A stretch of DNA of 64,000 nt from an uncultured Rickettsiales bacterium. Lineage in GTDB: Bacteria > Pseudomonadota > Alphaproteobacteria > UBA8366. This document shows positions 51,013 to 59,122 of this stretch, in pieces; position 1 is the first letter of the stretch; each line of letters starts with the position of its first letter. Location: positions 11,487 through 75,486 of the forward strand of contig CAJWTF010000003.1 of assembly GCA_913046825.1 (NCBI GenBank), read 5' to 3'. A model generated the notes under the pieces. The model was given only the letters and a program-made list of their open reading frames with translations. It had not been told where the DNA came from and ran no database searches. The position numbers and the translations under genes are program-made.

Positions 51013-52616
51013 GCGAGATTTCGATCCTGCGCGACGACCCTGTTACTTTCGAAGTGGTGCGCGGCGGCCTCTATGCGATCTGTGAGGAAATGAAATCGGT
51101 TATGATGCGGGCGAGTTTCTCGCCGCTGCTCAGCCTCTCAGCCGATCTTTCCTGCGCTATACTCGATCACGCAGGCGATGTGGTGGCACAAGGGAACGAT
51201 ATCCCGGTGCATTTGGGGGCGATGCCATTCTCAGCGACGGGCATCCTAAAGGCATTCCCCTTAGAGACGTGGCAGCCGGGCGACGCTGTGTTGTCTAACG
51301 ACCCGTATTCCGGTGGCTCACATCTGCCGGACATGACGCTACTAACGCCAATCTTCGATAACGAGGGTGTCGTGGGCTTTTCCGCGAGCCGCGTCCATTG
51401 GCCGGATATCGGTGGATCGTCGGCGGGGTCGTCCTCCGTGACGGATGAGATCGTGAAGGAAGGCGTGCGGGTGCCACCTGTGAAGATCATGCGCGCGGGC
51501 GAGCCTGACGAAGGGGTGTGGACACTGCTGTTCGCCAATGTCCGCATTCCAGAAGACCGGGTCGGAGATTTTCGTGCGCAGGCGGCCTGCAATGCGCGGG
51601 GCGTGGCGCGGGTCGAGGAGCAGATCGCGCGCTACGGCGGGTCCGCGATGCGCCGAATTTTCGCGGAGACGCAGGATTACAGCCAACGCATGGTCGAGGC
51701 GGTGCTGGATGACATTCCCGATGGCAGCTTTCGCGCCACCCATCATCTGGACGGCGACGGCTATACCGAGGATTCCGGCAACGGTGATTTCGGCATTACC
51801 GTTGAGATCATCAAGGCCGGTCGGAAACTGCATTTCGATTTTGCCGGCACCAACGCTCAGGCGAGAGGACCGGTTAGCGCGCCCTTCGCCGTCACCGCAT
51901 CGGTCTGTTACTACACAATCCTGGCGTTGGCGGGCGGCTCCGTGCCACCGAATTCGGGCGCCTACAGGGTTGTTGAGATTTCCGCACCGGAAGGCAGCCT
52001 CGTCAATGCGGTCTATCCGGCACCTGTGGTTGCGGCGAACACGGAGACATCTAACCGAATCGTCGATGTCCTGCTCGACGCCCTGGCCCCGGCCATGCCG
52101 GGACGGGGGATCGCGGGGAGCTATGGCTGTGCCGGGGTGTTCGCACTCGGCGGAGTCGATCCAGAGCGGGGCAAGCGCTTCGTGCATATGGAGACCATCG
52201 GCGGCGGCATGGGCGCGTCGCCGCAGGGGCCGGGCATCGACGGGCACCGGGTCCATATGGGCAATACTATGAACCTGCCGAACGAATCGGCGGAAGCGGG
52301 CCTGCCGCTGCGCATTGAAGCCTACGAGTTTGTGGAAGGATCGGGCGGTGTCGGCCGCCATGTGGGTGGCATGGGAGCCCGCAAGGTGATTCGTGCCTTG
52401 GCTGACAATATTGAATTCTCGTTGCTCTACGAACGGGCCCTCAATCCGGCGCAAGGTACGGCGGGTGGTTCGTCGGGCGGTGCCGCGGCCTTTGCGATAG
52501 AACACGTCGATGGATTGCGTACCTCTCTCTCGTCGAAGACACCGGCGGGTCGCCTGATGAAAGGTGAAGCACTTTGGATCGAAACCGCTGGTGGCGGCGG
52601 CTGGGGAAAATCTTAA
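51009..52616 (+). CDS. hyuB: Hydantoinase B/oxoprolinase family protein, subunit B
   Basis: A 535-residue HyuB. P-V-T-F-E-V-V-R-G-G, D-H-A-G-D-V-V-A-Q-G-N-D-I-P-V-H-L-G, N-D-P-Y-S-G-G-S-H-L-P-D-M and a glycine-rich C terminus are the family's blocks. It forms the ring-opening complex with HyuA. The pair lies opposite an FAD/GcvT-type N-methyl amino acid dehydrogenase. Together they would fit degradation of N-methylhydantoin or creatinine through N-carbamoylsarcosine to sarcosine, although an amidohydrolase for the middle step is missing from this window (inference). Confidence 0.92.
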   Translation: MSEISILRDDPVTFEVVRGGLYAICEEMKSVMMRASFSPLLSLSADLSCAILDHAGDVVAQGNDIPVHLGAMPFSATGILKAFPLETWQPGDAVLSNDPYSGGSHLPDMTLLTPIFDNEGVVGFSASRVHWPDIGGSSAGSSSVTDEIVKEGVRVPPVKIMRAGEPDEGVWTLLFANVRIPEDRVGDFRAQAACNARGVARVEEQIARYGGSAMRRIFAETQDYSQRMVEAVLDDIPDGSFRATHHLDGDGYTEDSGNGDFGITVEIIKAGRKLHFDFAGTNAQARGPVSAPFAVTASVCYYTILALAGGSVPPNSGAYRVVEISAPEGSLVNAVYPAPVVAANTETSNRIVDVLLDALAPAMPGRGIAGSYGCAGVFALGGVDPERGKRFVHMETIGGGMGASPQGPGIDGHRVHMGNTMNLPNESAEAGLPLRIEAYEFVEGSGGVGRHVGGMGARKVIRALADNIEFSLLYERALNPAQGTAGGSSGGAAAFAIEHVDGLRTSLSSKTPAGRLMKGEALWIETAGGGGWGKS

Positions 52617-52656
52617 TTATGTATCCAGGTGAACATTACGTGGATTCGGATTTGTG

Positions 52657-53499
52657 ATGGAGACGAATATCCTAGGACCGGGGTTTGCGGTCGAAATTTC
52701 CGGGGCCGACCTCTCCATCGATCTGACGGACACGCAATTCGTCGAGATTAAACGCCTTTGGCTTGAAAATAAGGTCGCGGTATTTCGTGACCAAAATTTG
52801 GAAGATGATGCGCTGGTTGGCTTCACAAAACGTTTTGGGCCACTTTTCGTGCATGTCCGCTCGCAGTTCAATGACGCGGCGCACCCAGAGATCATGCTCA
52901 TTTCGAATATTAAGGAAGATGGCCGAAATCTGGGTGAGCTGGGGAATGGCGATCTGGCGTGGCATTCCGATCAGTCGTATTCCGCTCGTCCCGTCTTCTC
53001 GACATTGATGTATGCCATCGAAATACCGGAGGATGGCGGTGGGACCTGGTTCTGTGATACCGCGCGCGCCTATGAGCGGCTTCCCGAGGGGATCAAGCAG
53101 CGCATTGCCGGTTTACAGCAGAATTTCTCGATCGAAGTTACGGTTGCGACGCAACATGTCGCGCTCACCGAGGAACAGCGTGCGCAAAAACCGCCGGTGA
53201 CCCATCCACTAGTGCGCACACATCCGGAGCTTGGACGAAAGTCACTCTATCTCAGCCCGGCGCACAGTACGGGCATCGCGGACCTGTCGGAAGGAGAGGG
53301 CGCGTCGCTCCTAGCCGAGCTCGAGGACTGGGCGGAGCGGCCGGAATTTACCTATTGTCATGACTGGCGCGTCGGCGACGTGGTGATGTGGGACAACACC
53401 TCAACGATGCATCGCCGCGACGCGTTTTCCCCCAACGCGCGGCGGATGTTGAAGCGCACCGGATTCGAGTTTACCGAGGATCGAGGGGTGCCGTTCTAG
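52657..53499 (+). CDS. TauD/TfdA-family 2-oxoglutarate dioxygenase (5)
   Basis: A 280-residue oxygenase. A-W-H-S-D-Q-S-Y supplies the proximal HxD and D-G-G-G-T-W-F-C-D the 2OG block, and W-D-N-T-S-T-M-H-R-R supplies the distal His. T-H-P-L-V-R-T-H-P-E-L-G-R-K is present. GTG at 52654 precedes the ATG at 52657, and I choose the ATG. The gene follows hyuB by 40 bp with no terminator, so it may share its transcript. Confidence 0.92.
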   Translation: METNILGPGFAVEISGADLSIDLTDTQFVEIKRLWLENKVAVFRDQNLEDDALVGFTKRFGPLFVHVRSQFNDAAHPEIMLISNIKEDGRNLGELGNGDLAWHSDQSYSARPVFSTLMYAIEIPEDGGGTWFCDTARAYERLPEGIKQRIAGLQQNFSIEVTVATQHVALTEEQRAQKPPVTHPLVRTHPELGRKSLYLSPAHSTGIADLSEGEGASLLAELEDWAERPEFTYCHDWRVGDVVMWDNTSTMHRRDAFSPNARRMLKRTGFEFTEDRGVPF

Positions 53500-53637
53500 G
53501 CACTTCTTCCTTGGTGTATTGACATATCGGGCCGCAGAGCGCCTTAATTGTTAATACGTGATGCATTCGTTTGGTGCTACCTGAATAACCGGTACGCCGA
53601 TTAGTTAGTTAACCCCTGACAATGTGTACGTTCAAAA

Positions 53638-53653
53638 GATGCGTCGTCGCATC
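53638..53653 (+). promoter_or_regulatory. Hairpin in cold-shock gene leader
   Basis: GATGCG and CGCATC pair around a TCGT loop in the leader of the cold-shock gene, 43 nt before the start codon. Leaders of cspA genes in other bacteria are structured and change fold in the cold. This one is a candidate, with no direct evidence of function. Confidence 0.35.
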
Positions 53654-53695
53654 ACGCGCGGCGCGTATTCGTTACTCATTCTAAAGGATCTAGCT

Positions 53696-53905
53696 ATGGC
53701 TACTGGTACGGTAAAATGGTTCAACTCAATGAAAGGTTATGGATTCATTGAGCCTGATGACGGCGGCAAAGACGCCTTCGTGCATATCTCCGCTGTCGAG
53801 CGCGCGGGATTGGGTTCGTTGAACGAAGGCCAGAAGGTTTCCTTCGACCTGCAACCGGGTCAAAACGGAAAATCTTCCGCTGAAAACCTTACGATCGTCG
53901 ATTGA
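53696..53905 (+). CDS. cspA: Cold-shock domain protein
   Basis: A 69-residue protein with [16 protein letters not shown] and D-A-F-V-H-I-S-A-V, the RNP1 and RNP2 RNA-binding motifs of the CspA family. It is an RNA chaperone that melts mRNA secondary structure. AAAGGATCTAGCT precedes the ATG at 53696, and the frame upstream of it is not protein-like. A terminator follows at 53913. Confidence 0.96.
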   Translation: MATGTVKWFNSMKGYGFIEPDDGGKDAFVHISAVERAGLGSLNEGQKVSFDLQPGQNGKSSAENLTIVD

Positions 53906-53912
53906 TGCGACA

Positions 53913-53946
53913 CGGCCGTCTTCCGAGAGGGGGCGGCCGCTGTTTT
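53913..53946 (+). terminator. Intrinsic terminator after the cold-shock gene
   Basis: CGGCCG and CGGCCG form the base-paired arms around a 15 nt loop, followed by CTGTTTTT. It lies 8 nt after the cold-shock stop. Confidence 0.65.
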
Positions 53947-53994
53947 TCTATTCGTGGCTATTTCTAATAAGCCGCCCGGCGAGGAACAAATAAC

Positions 53995-54177
53995 ATGTCA
54001 CAAGACGGAAAATCCGCCGCCGAAAAACGCTCTGAAGAACGTCAGAGAATGTATAAGCAGGTTCTGAAGGAGCGCGAAAACGTCGACCGCAAGGAACGCG
54101 CCCGCACGGCTGAGTTGCGTGCGCTCCGGTTGGCGAAAGAAGCCGCGGACAAAGAAGCAACTCCAGCGAAGAAATAG
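53995..54177 (+). CDS. Small highly charged hypothetical protein
   Basis: A 60-residue protein of almost only charged and small residues (K, R, E, D, A), with no hydrophobic core. It begins M-S-Q-D-G-K-S-A-A-E-K-R and ends T-P-A-K-K. A continuous helix or coiled coil is likely. GAGGAACAAATAAC precedes the ATG. I do not recognise a family. It lies between the cold-shock gene and the convergent lyase gene, so it might be a nucleic-acid-associated or small stress protein (weak inference). Confidence 0.6.
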   Translation: MSQDGKSAAEKRSEERQRMYKQVLKERENVDRKERARTAELRALRLAKEAADKEATPAKK

Positions 54178-54186
54178 CGCTCGGTG

Positions 54187-55152
54187 CTACTCCGCGGCTT
54201 GCGGGGCGCGGTATTGCGTCAGGCTGCCTGCATGCATGATTGATCCCGGCAAGGGATGGCCGACGATATCCTCAGCCAAGCGTGCCACCTCGATCAGCTT
54301 ATCCAATTCGACCCCGGTCTCGATACTGTGTTCATTGCACAAGAAGACGATGTCCTCGGTGCAGACATTGCCAGCGGCGCCTTGTAGGGCCGCGAACGGA
54401 CAACCGCCCAATCCCGCGACGGAGCTGTCGAAAAGGTCGACTCCCATTTCCAAACCCGCATAGACATTGGCGATACCCATGCCCCTGGTGTCGTGTAGAT
54501 GCAGGCAGATGCGCTTGTCGGGCCAAGTCTCGCGGACTTTGCCGACAACCTGCTTGATGCCGTTTGGCGCCGCCCAGCCCATGGTGTCGGCAAGGCTCAG
54601 GATTTCGATGGGCGTGCCTTCTTCATCTGCGATATCGAGAATTTCCTTTAGGCGTTCAACCACTGTCTGGGGCGCGATGGAGCCCTCAAAATTACAGCCG
54701 AAGGCGGTCATGACCGAGGCGCGGCGGACCGGGAGATCATATTTTTTGTATAGCTTGATCTGACCGCGCTGGACCTCGCGGTTGATCTCGAAGCCGCGGT
54801 TCGTGTTGTGCTTCATGAAGGTCTCGGACGCGGTGGTTGAGATCGAGCCCATATGGGTCAGTTTACCACTGTGGCGCATGGCCCGCTCGATACCCCTCTC
54901 GTTCAGCCAGAGCGCGTGATAGACGACGCCTTCTTTCGCCGTGAAACCTTCGATCACTTCGTCCGCATCGGCCCAACCGGGAACCCGCTTCGGATTCACG
55001 AAAGACGCCACCTGGATTTTCTTCAATCCAGTCTCGGAGAGCGCATCGATCAGTTCGATCTTCCGTTCCGTGGAGATCGGTCCTTTCTCGATCTGAAAAC
55101 CTTCGCGGGGGCCTTCTTCCTGAATATCGACTTTCTTTGGCAGATCACTCAT
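54187..55152 (-). CDS. HMG-CoA-lyase-like protein (HMGL family)
   Basis: A 321-residue TIM-barrel lyase of the hydroxymethylglutaryl-CoA lyase family. D-I-Q-E-E-G-P-R-E-G-F-Q holds the catalytic Arg and Glu of the usual D-x-x-R-D-G-x-Q motif in a modified form. H-L-H-D-T-R-G-M-G has the metal His pair, and G-L-G-G-C-P-F-A has the flexible-loop Cys. It cleaves 3-hydroxy-3-carboxyacyl-CoA to acetyl-CoA and a ketone body. The ATG at 55152 follows AAGGAGAGAGCG, and residues upstream are not protein-like. It ends the AtuA operon. Confidence 0.9.
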   Translation of the reverse strand: MSDLPKKVDIQEEGPREGFQIEKGPISTERKIELIDALSETGLKKIQVASFVNPKRVPGWADADEVIEGFTAKEGVVYHALWLNERGIERAMRHSGKLTHMGSISTTASETFMKHNTNRGFEINREVQRGQIKLYKKYDLPVRRASVMTAFGCNFEGSIAPQTVVERLKEILDIADEEGTPIEILSLADTMGWAAPNGIKQVVGKVRETWPDKRICLHLHDTRGMGIANVYAGLEMGVDLFDSSVAGLGGCPFAALQGAAGNVCTEDIVFLCNEHSIETGVELDKLIEVARLAEDIVGHPLPGSIMHAGSLTQYRAPQAAE

Positions 55153-55291
55153 CGCTCTCTCCTTAGCTCCAACTGCGCTAACATTGTCTTTGTAGGGATA
55201 TGCGTGCGCGGTCGTGAAATATACAGGGCCAATGCGGTCAAATATCCGCCATTGGTCGGCGTCATTAGATTTCGGGCCACACGGTTGCGGA

Positions 55292-55663
55292 TCATCCGTC
55301 GCGCGCTCGCTTCGCCGCGTCCAGTACCTCGGGTGATACACGCACCGTCATGGTCAACGCATGGAATGAGAGGGTCTTGCCGTGACCGTCGAGGTTGAGG
55401 CTGTTGTTGACGCCGCCCTGCAAGACGTTTTCCAGGACGAAGTTGAACGCCTTCAGCTTTGGTAGATCGTAGCGTTGCGCATGGGTAGCGCCCCGGTGGC
55501 GGAACATCTCCAGCATCCGCGCTTCCGTTGCTTGCTCGGCAATTGCGTTATAGGCGCTGTCGTCATAGGGAATGATGCTGACGTTGAGCCGATCGCCTTT
55601 ATCCCCGGTTCGGCCATGGGCAATTTCGTAAAGTGGGACTTCGATGGTGTGATTAGATGTCAT
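55292..55663 (-). CDS. AtuA C-terminal-domain-like protein
   Basis: A 123-residue protein that opens with V-P-L-Y-E-I-A-H-G-R-T-G-D-K-G-D-R-L-N-V-S-I-I-P, typical of the ferredoxin-like C-terminal domain of acyclic terpene utilisation AtuA proteins, here as a separate gene. It closes with L-D-G-H-G-K-T-L-S. It overlaps the AtuA stop by 11 bp and is followed by HMG lyase after 139 bp. It presumably joins AtuA as a second chain. Confidence 0.85.
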   Translation of the reverse strand: MTSNHTIEVPLYEIAHGRTGDKGDRLNVSIIPYDDSAYNAIAEQATEARMLEMFRHRGATHAQRYDLPKLKAFNFVLENVLQGGVNNSLNLDGHGKTLSFHALTMTVRVSPEVLDAAKRARDG

Positions 55664-57029
55664 CTTCGGTCACCAGCCTTACTTTCGGGTGCACATCTTT
55701 GCGGGGCACTAGGACGGAGCCCGTCTTCACCCGCCAGGTCGTGTTTCGCCGCACCCCGCCGCCGCCGGCCGGGCCATCGCAATAGAGCGATTCAACCTCG
55801 CGCGCGACCAAGGCCGCCGTCGCTTCGTCATGGGTGTTGGCGGCCACGCGCATTCGCACTTCCTGAGGTTCGCCGTCAAAGGAAGCGGTCAAATCTCCGC
55901 TGTCGCCGTCATGAATGCTGACCGTGCCGATCAGGTCGGTCCGTAAGTCGCAATCGAGGCCCAGCACGTCGACCCGTTCGCGCATGGTTTGCGCCGCCAG
56001 TTTCGCGCGCGCCAACGCGTTTGGTCCGGCATAGGATATTTCACCCTCACCGAGCCACCCGCCGTCGACGCTGATCGTGACTTTCCATGTGTCCGGCGCG
56101 GGTTTGCCTTTAGCACCACTCACCCGCACCCGGTCCGGTCCGATTTGCTCCACCACAACATTGGATATGTCGAGCGTGACGTCCGGCGTCAGATAACAGC
56201 TCGGGTCGTCCAATTCGTATAGGATTTGTTCCTTTACGGTGCGTGTATTGACCACGCCGCCGCTGCCTTCCGGCTTGGTGATGATCAGGCTTCCGTCTTC
56301 CTGCACTTCCGCGATGGGAAATCCGATTTCCGCCATTCGCGAGACGTTCTTGCGGCCTGGGTCTGCATGGTAACCGCCGGTAATCTGCGAGCCACATTCG
56401 AGCAGGTGACCGGCGAGAACACCCGCTGCCATCATATCCCAATCATCCGTGGCCCATCCGAAATGATGCATTAGCGGGCCAAGTGTCAGCGCCGAATCCG
56501 TAACCCGGCCCGTAACAACGATATGCGGGTTAAGATCGATCGCTTCGGCGATCGGCTTCGAGCCCATATAGACGTTGGCTGCCAGAATGTCGGTATTAGC
56601 GAGATCGAGAGGCTTTTCCTCGCCCCATTGCTGGGTCTGCAGCCCGCGCAGGTTCTCTCGCAGGTCGTCGCCCTCGATCACCGCGACCCGTAGGCCGGAA
56701 ATGCCTTGTTCCTTGGCCAGAGCGTGCAGGCGTTTTGCTGCTCCCATGGGATTGGCGGCGCCGAAGTTACCGATGATCGGCACGCCGCTCTCGACACAGC
56801 GCTTCAACACTGGGCCGACGAACCCAGCGAGATCAGGCGTATAGCCCTTCTCCGGGTTGGCGCGGCGTTCGCGCTGCGCCATGGCGAGGGTTCGCTCCGC
56901 CAAGGTTTCGTAAAATAGGGCGGCGGGTTGGCCGGACGCTATCAAGGAGTCGATGACCGGGCCGCCCGCATCCATCCGATCGCCGGAGAAACCGGCGGCA
57001 TTACCGATATGCATATTCTCTTTGGTCAT
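55653..57029 (-). CDS. Acyclic terpene utilisation AtuA family protein (DUF1446)
   Basis: A 458-residue protein of the AtuA family. G-N-A-A-G-F-S-G-D-R-M-D-A near the N terminus, then Y-E-T-L-A-E-R-T-L-A, V-V-T-G-R-V-T-D-S-A-L-T-L-G-P and C-G-S-Q-I-T-G-G-Y are family blocks. AtuA is required for citronellol and geraniol breakdown in Pseudomonas, but its reaction is not established. Here it lies with an HMG lyase and a duplicated unknown protein and no other terpene gene, so another branched acid pathway is as likely. Its start overlaps the preceding stop by 4 bp. Confidence 0.9.
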   Translation of the reverse strand: MTKENMHIGNAAGFSGDRMDAGGPVIDSLIASGQPAALFYETLAERTLAMAQRERRANPEKGYTPDLAGFVGPVLKRCVESGVPIIGNFGAANPMGAAKRLHALAKEQGISGLRVAVIEGDDLRENLRGLQTQQWGEEKPLDLANTDILAANVYMGSKPIAEAIDLNPHIVVTGRVTDSALTLGPLMHHFGWATDDWDMMAAGVLAGHLLECGSQITGGYHADPGRKNVSRMAEIGFPIAEVQEDGSLIITKPEGSGGVVNTRTVKEQILYELDDPSCYLTPDVTLDISNVVVEQIGPDRVRVSGAKGKPAPDTWKVTISVDGGWLGEGEISYAGPNALARAKLAAQTMRERVDVLGLDCDLRTDLIGTVSIHDGDSGDLTASFDGEPQEVRMRVAANTHDEATAALVAREVESLYCDGPAGGGGVRRNTTWRVKTGSVLVPRKDVHPKVRLVTEDDI

Positions 57030-57880
57030 ATTAACCCCTTGCCCAATCGGCGTCGTAACGCCCCTATGGCGAAATCCTGACAGCTCATACCTGCACGCGC
57101 GCCCCAGGCGGCTGCCAATTCGTTGACGTGACTGATCATTCCGGTGTTCCAGATCGAGCGTGCGTCTCCAATACGGGCGGATTCGTGGCCCACAGTGGCA
57201 CCCGCCACGCCTTGCTCGTCCATGACCGGCAAACGGCTAATACCGGCTCGGTTGCGGCCCACACCCGCATCGTGGAACACGGCGGCGCGTACTGGTTGAT
57301 AGATGGCTTGCCCGCTGGCGCGATTGGTGGCCAGGATCGCGCCATGTGACCCGATGATGACAACTCGTCCGGCATCTTCGGGGATCAGCAGTGAGGCTGA
57401 ATCCAGACCCCAAATCTCGGCTTCCCATAGCTCCGCACGGAATTTGTAACGCCCTTCGGAATGCGCCGGGGCACTACCTTCGAATGCTGGTGCCGCCCGC
57501 ATTTTGCGGGCGCAATTCACGGCGGGCTCTCCGACGGCACAGCCGACGGCTCCTGCCGCTGCGTTGGTGTAACTGATGACGCCTCGCGACAGCATATCCT
57601 CACCGTCGCCGATGCAACCGGTCGAATGGGCGACCGTGGCGGCTGCAATGCCAAGGTCTTGCAGATATTCGAGGCTGCCGATGCCCGCTTTGTCACGACC
57701 GACGCCGGCATCGTTCAGGATAATCCCGCGCGGCCCGGCGGACGCCGCCAGATAACCCGCGTAGACCCCACCGTGACTGCCCGCCAGGATGACTGAACCC
57801 GCGTGTTCCGGTTTCGGTTTCGTCACCGTGTCCAGAACCCAGATGGGGATATCGTTATCGGATGCGTTGCGTTCGGCCAT
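57026..57880 (-). CDS. Unrecognised protein with two internal repeats
   Basis: A 284-residue protein with an internal duplication. Repeat 1 (about residues 29-123) and repeat 2 (about 172-271) share G-S-H-G, D-A-G-V-G-R followed by A-G-I, G-(I/V)-A-x-A-T-V-x-H, I-G-D and I-S-(Y/H)-x-N-x-x-A-A in the same order. There are His, Asp and Asn residues in each that could form paired active sites. I know no family name for it. The stop overlaps the AtuA start, so it belongs to this operon. No signal peptide or transmembrane segment is apparent. Confidence 0.8.
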   Translation of the reverse strand: MAERNASDNDIPIWVLDTVTKPKPEHAGSVILAGSHGGVYAGYLAASAGPRGIILNDAGVGRDKAGIGSLEYLQDLGIAAATVAHSTGCIGDGEDMLSRGVISYTNAAAGAVGCAVGEPAVNCARKMRAAPAFEGSAPAHSEGRYKFRAELWEAEIWGLDSASLLIPEDAGRVVIIGSHGAILATNRASGQAIYQPVRAAVFHDAGVGRNRAGISRLPVMDEQGVAGATVGHESARIGDARSIWNTGMISHVNELAAAWGARAGMSCQDFAIGALRRRLGKGLI

Positions 57881-58033
57881 GGTCTCGCTACGTCATAATT
57901 GTTTCCCAAAGAGATATAGCGCGTCGACCCAGTTTGCGTCACGCTGTCTTGAGTGCCGCATTTCGATTTTGAGCACGCACGAAGTACGTATTTAATGGTC
58001 GATCAACGACCAATTGAAAAGGAATCATACGCT

Positions 58034-58480
58034 GTGACCAAACGAAAGGCGAAAGCGGTTGGTATTAACCATGTGGCGTTGGAAGTAGACGATATCGATG
58101 CCGCCTTGGCGTTCTATGGGCGCTTCCTCGATTTCGAATTGCGCCATCGCAGCAATACCATCGCTTTCATCTATTTCGGCGATCAATTCATCAATTTCTC
58201 CCGAGGCCGAGAGCAACGACCGGATAATGCCCGTCATTTCGGCATCGCGGTCGACGATAAGGAATTGGTCCGTGAAACGCTGATCGAAATGGGAGTGGAG
58301 TTAATCGATAGTCGGTTTCTCGATTTCCTAGATCCATGGGGAAATCGGGTCGAGATCACGATCTATACCAATATTCAATTCTCCAAGGACCCACATGTCC
58401 TAAGGGGGATGGGTCTCTCGCATTTAGAAAAAACCGACACTGCGCTCGAAGAATTGCGCAAAAAGGGCATGGCGCCTTAG
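58034..58480 (+). CDS. VOC-family metalloprotein (glyoxalase/dioxygenase fold)
   Basis: A 148-residue protein from the chosen GTG. I-N-H-V-A-L-E-V-D-D-I-D-A-A-L-A-F-Y-G-R is the first VOC beta-alpha-beta-beta-beta module and H-F-G-I-A-V-D-D-K the second, with metal ligands His and Glu (N-R-V-E-I-T). I start at GTG 58034, since AAAAGGAA lies about 10 nt upstream. ATG at 57995 is in frame but lacks a site. It probably isomerises or cleaves a small organic molecule. Confidence 0.75.
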   Translation: MTKRKAKAVGINHVALEVDDIDAALAFYGRFLDFELRHRSNTIAFIYFGDQFINFSRGREQRPDNARHFGIAVDDKELVRETLIEMGVELIDSRFLDFLDPWGNRVEITIYTNIQFSKDPHVLRGMGLSHLEKTDTALEELRKKGMAP

Positions 58481-58494
58481 TTTCGACAGCGGGC

Positions 58495-58923
58495 CTATTG
58501 TCGGTATTTCTTCGGCGGTTGCGGATTGTTTGCAGGGTTGGTGTCGTGCTTGGTCAGCTTATCCAGCAGTCCACTGGCCGCCAGCGGCTGCAGATCCGCT
58601 TCGAGGGGATCGGCTTTCGCCTGGTCATAGACTTCGTCTCCATCGACATAGAGCGTGAAGGCCTTCAAATATTTCGCTTTTTTAACTGGGTCGTCGATAG
58701 TGTCCTTGGTCCATTGGTAAAGCGGGTATTGATCGATGCCCTCTTTCTCCGCCGCGTCGCAGTACCCCGCGAAGGCGTCATACTGACAGCTCAGCACGGC
58801 GTTATGTTTGGCGAGGATATCGCCGAGGGGCTCCAAGCTGGCATCGTTCGCATCCCGTCGCGCGGCCGCGGACCGCTCGTCGTCCAAAGTAATCCGAATC
58901 TGATATTGCCAATCGACACTCAT
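58495..58923 (-). CDS. Hypothetical protein
   Basis: A 142-residue protein with no family I recognise. It begins V-D-W-Q-Y-Q-I-R-I-T-L-D-D-E and is mixed alpha/beta, with a C-terminal proline- and asparagine-rich tail ending P-P-K-K-Y-R-Q. Composition and codon use look like a real cytoplasmic protein. It is convergent with the VOC gene, 14 bp apart. Confidence 0.7.
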   Translation of the reverse strand: MSVDWQYQIRITLDDERSAAARRDANDASLEPLGDILAKHNAVLSCQYDAFAGYCDAAEKEGIDQYPLYQWTKDTIDDPVKKAKYLKAFTLYVDGDEVYDQAKADPLEADLQPLAASGLLDKLTKHDTNPANNPQPPKKYRQ

Positions 58924-59122
58924 GACCGCACCTCAATGAATTTACACTAAAGTATTTTGGCAGCCGGGCGTGGTTTCGCAACCGGTGCTATGTCTTTTTG
59001 CCGCGATTTCTTCGTCAGAGGTCTCGGAAGATTCCTCCTTGCCGAATAGGTCTCTTTCGCACGGGTCGCCACGCTACATATAAAACAAAGCGACGAGGCG
59101 CCTAAATGAGGGGGAATCGGAA

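Noticed and set aside
51342..52505. A 387-codon minus-strand reading frame opposite hyuB
   Set aside because: HyuB family motifs run through the plus strand, and the antisense frame is rich in Arg and His with no known fold.
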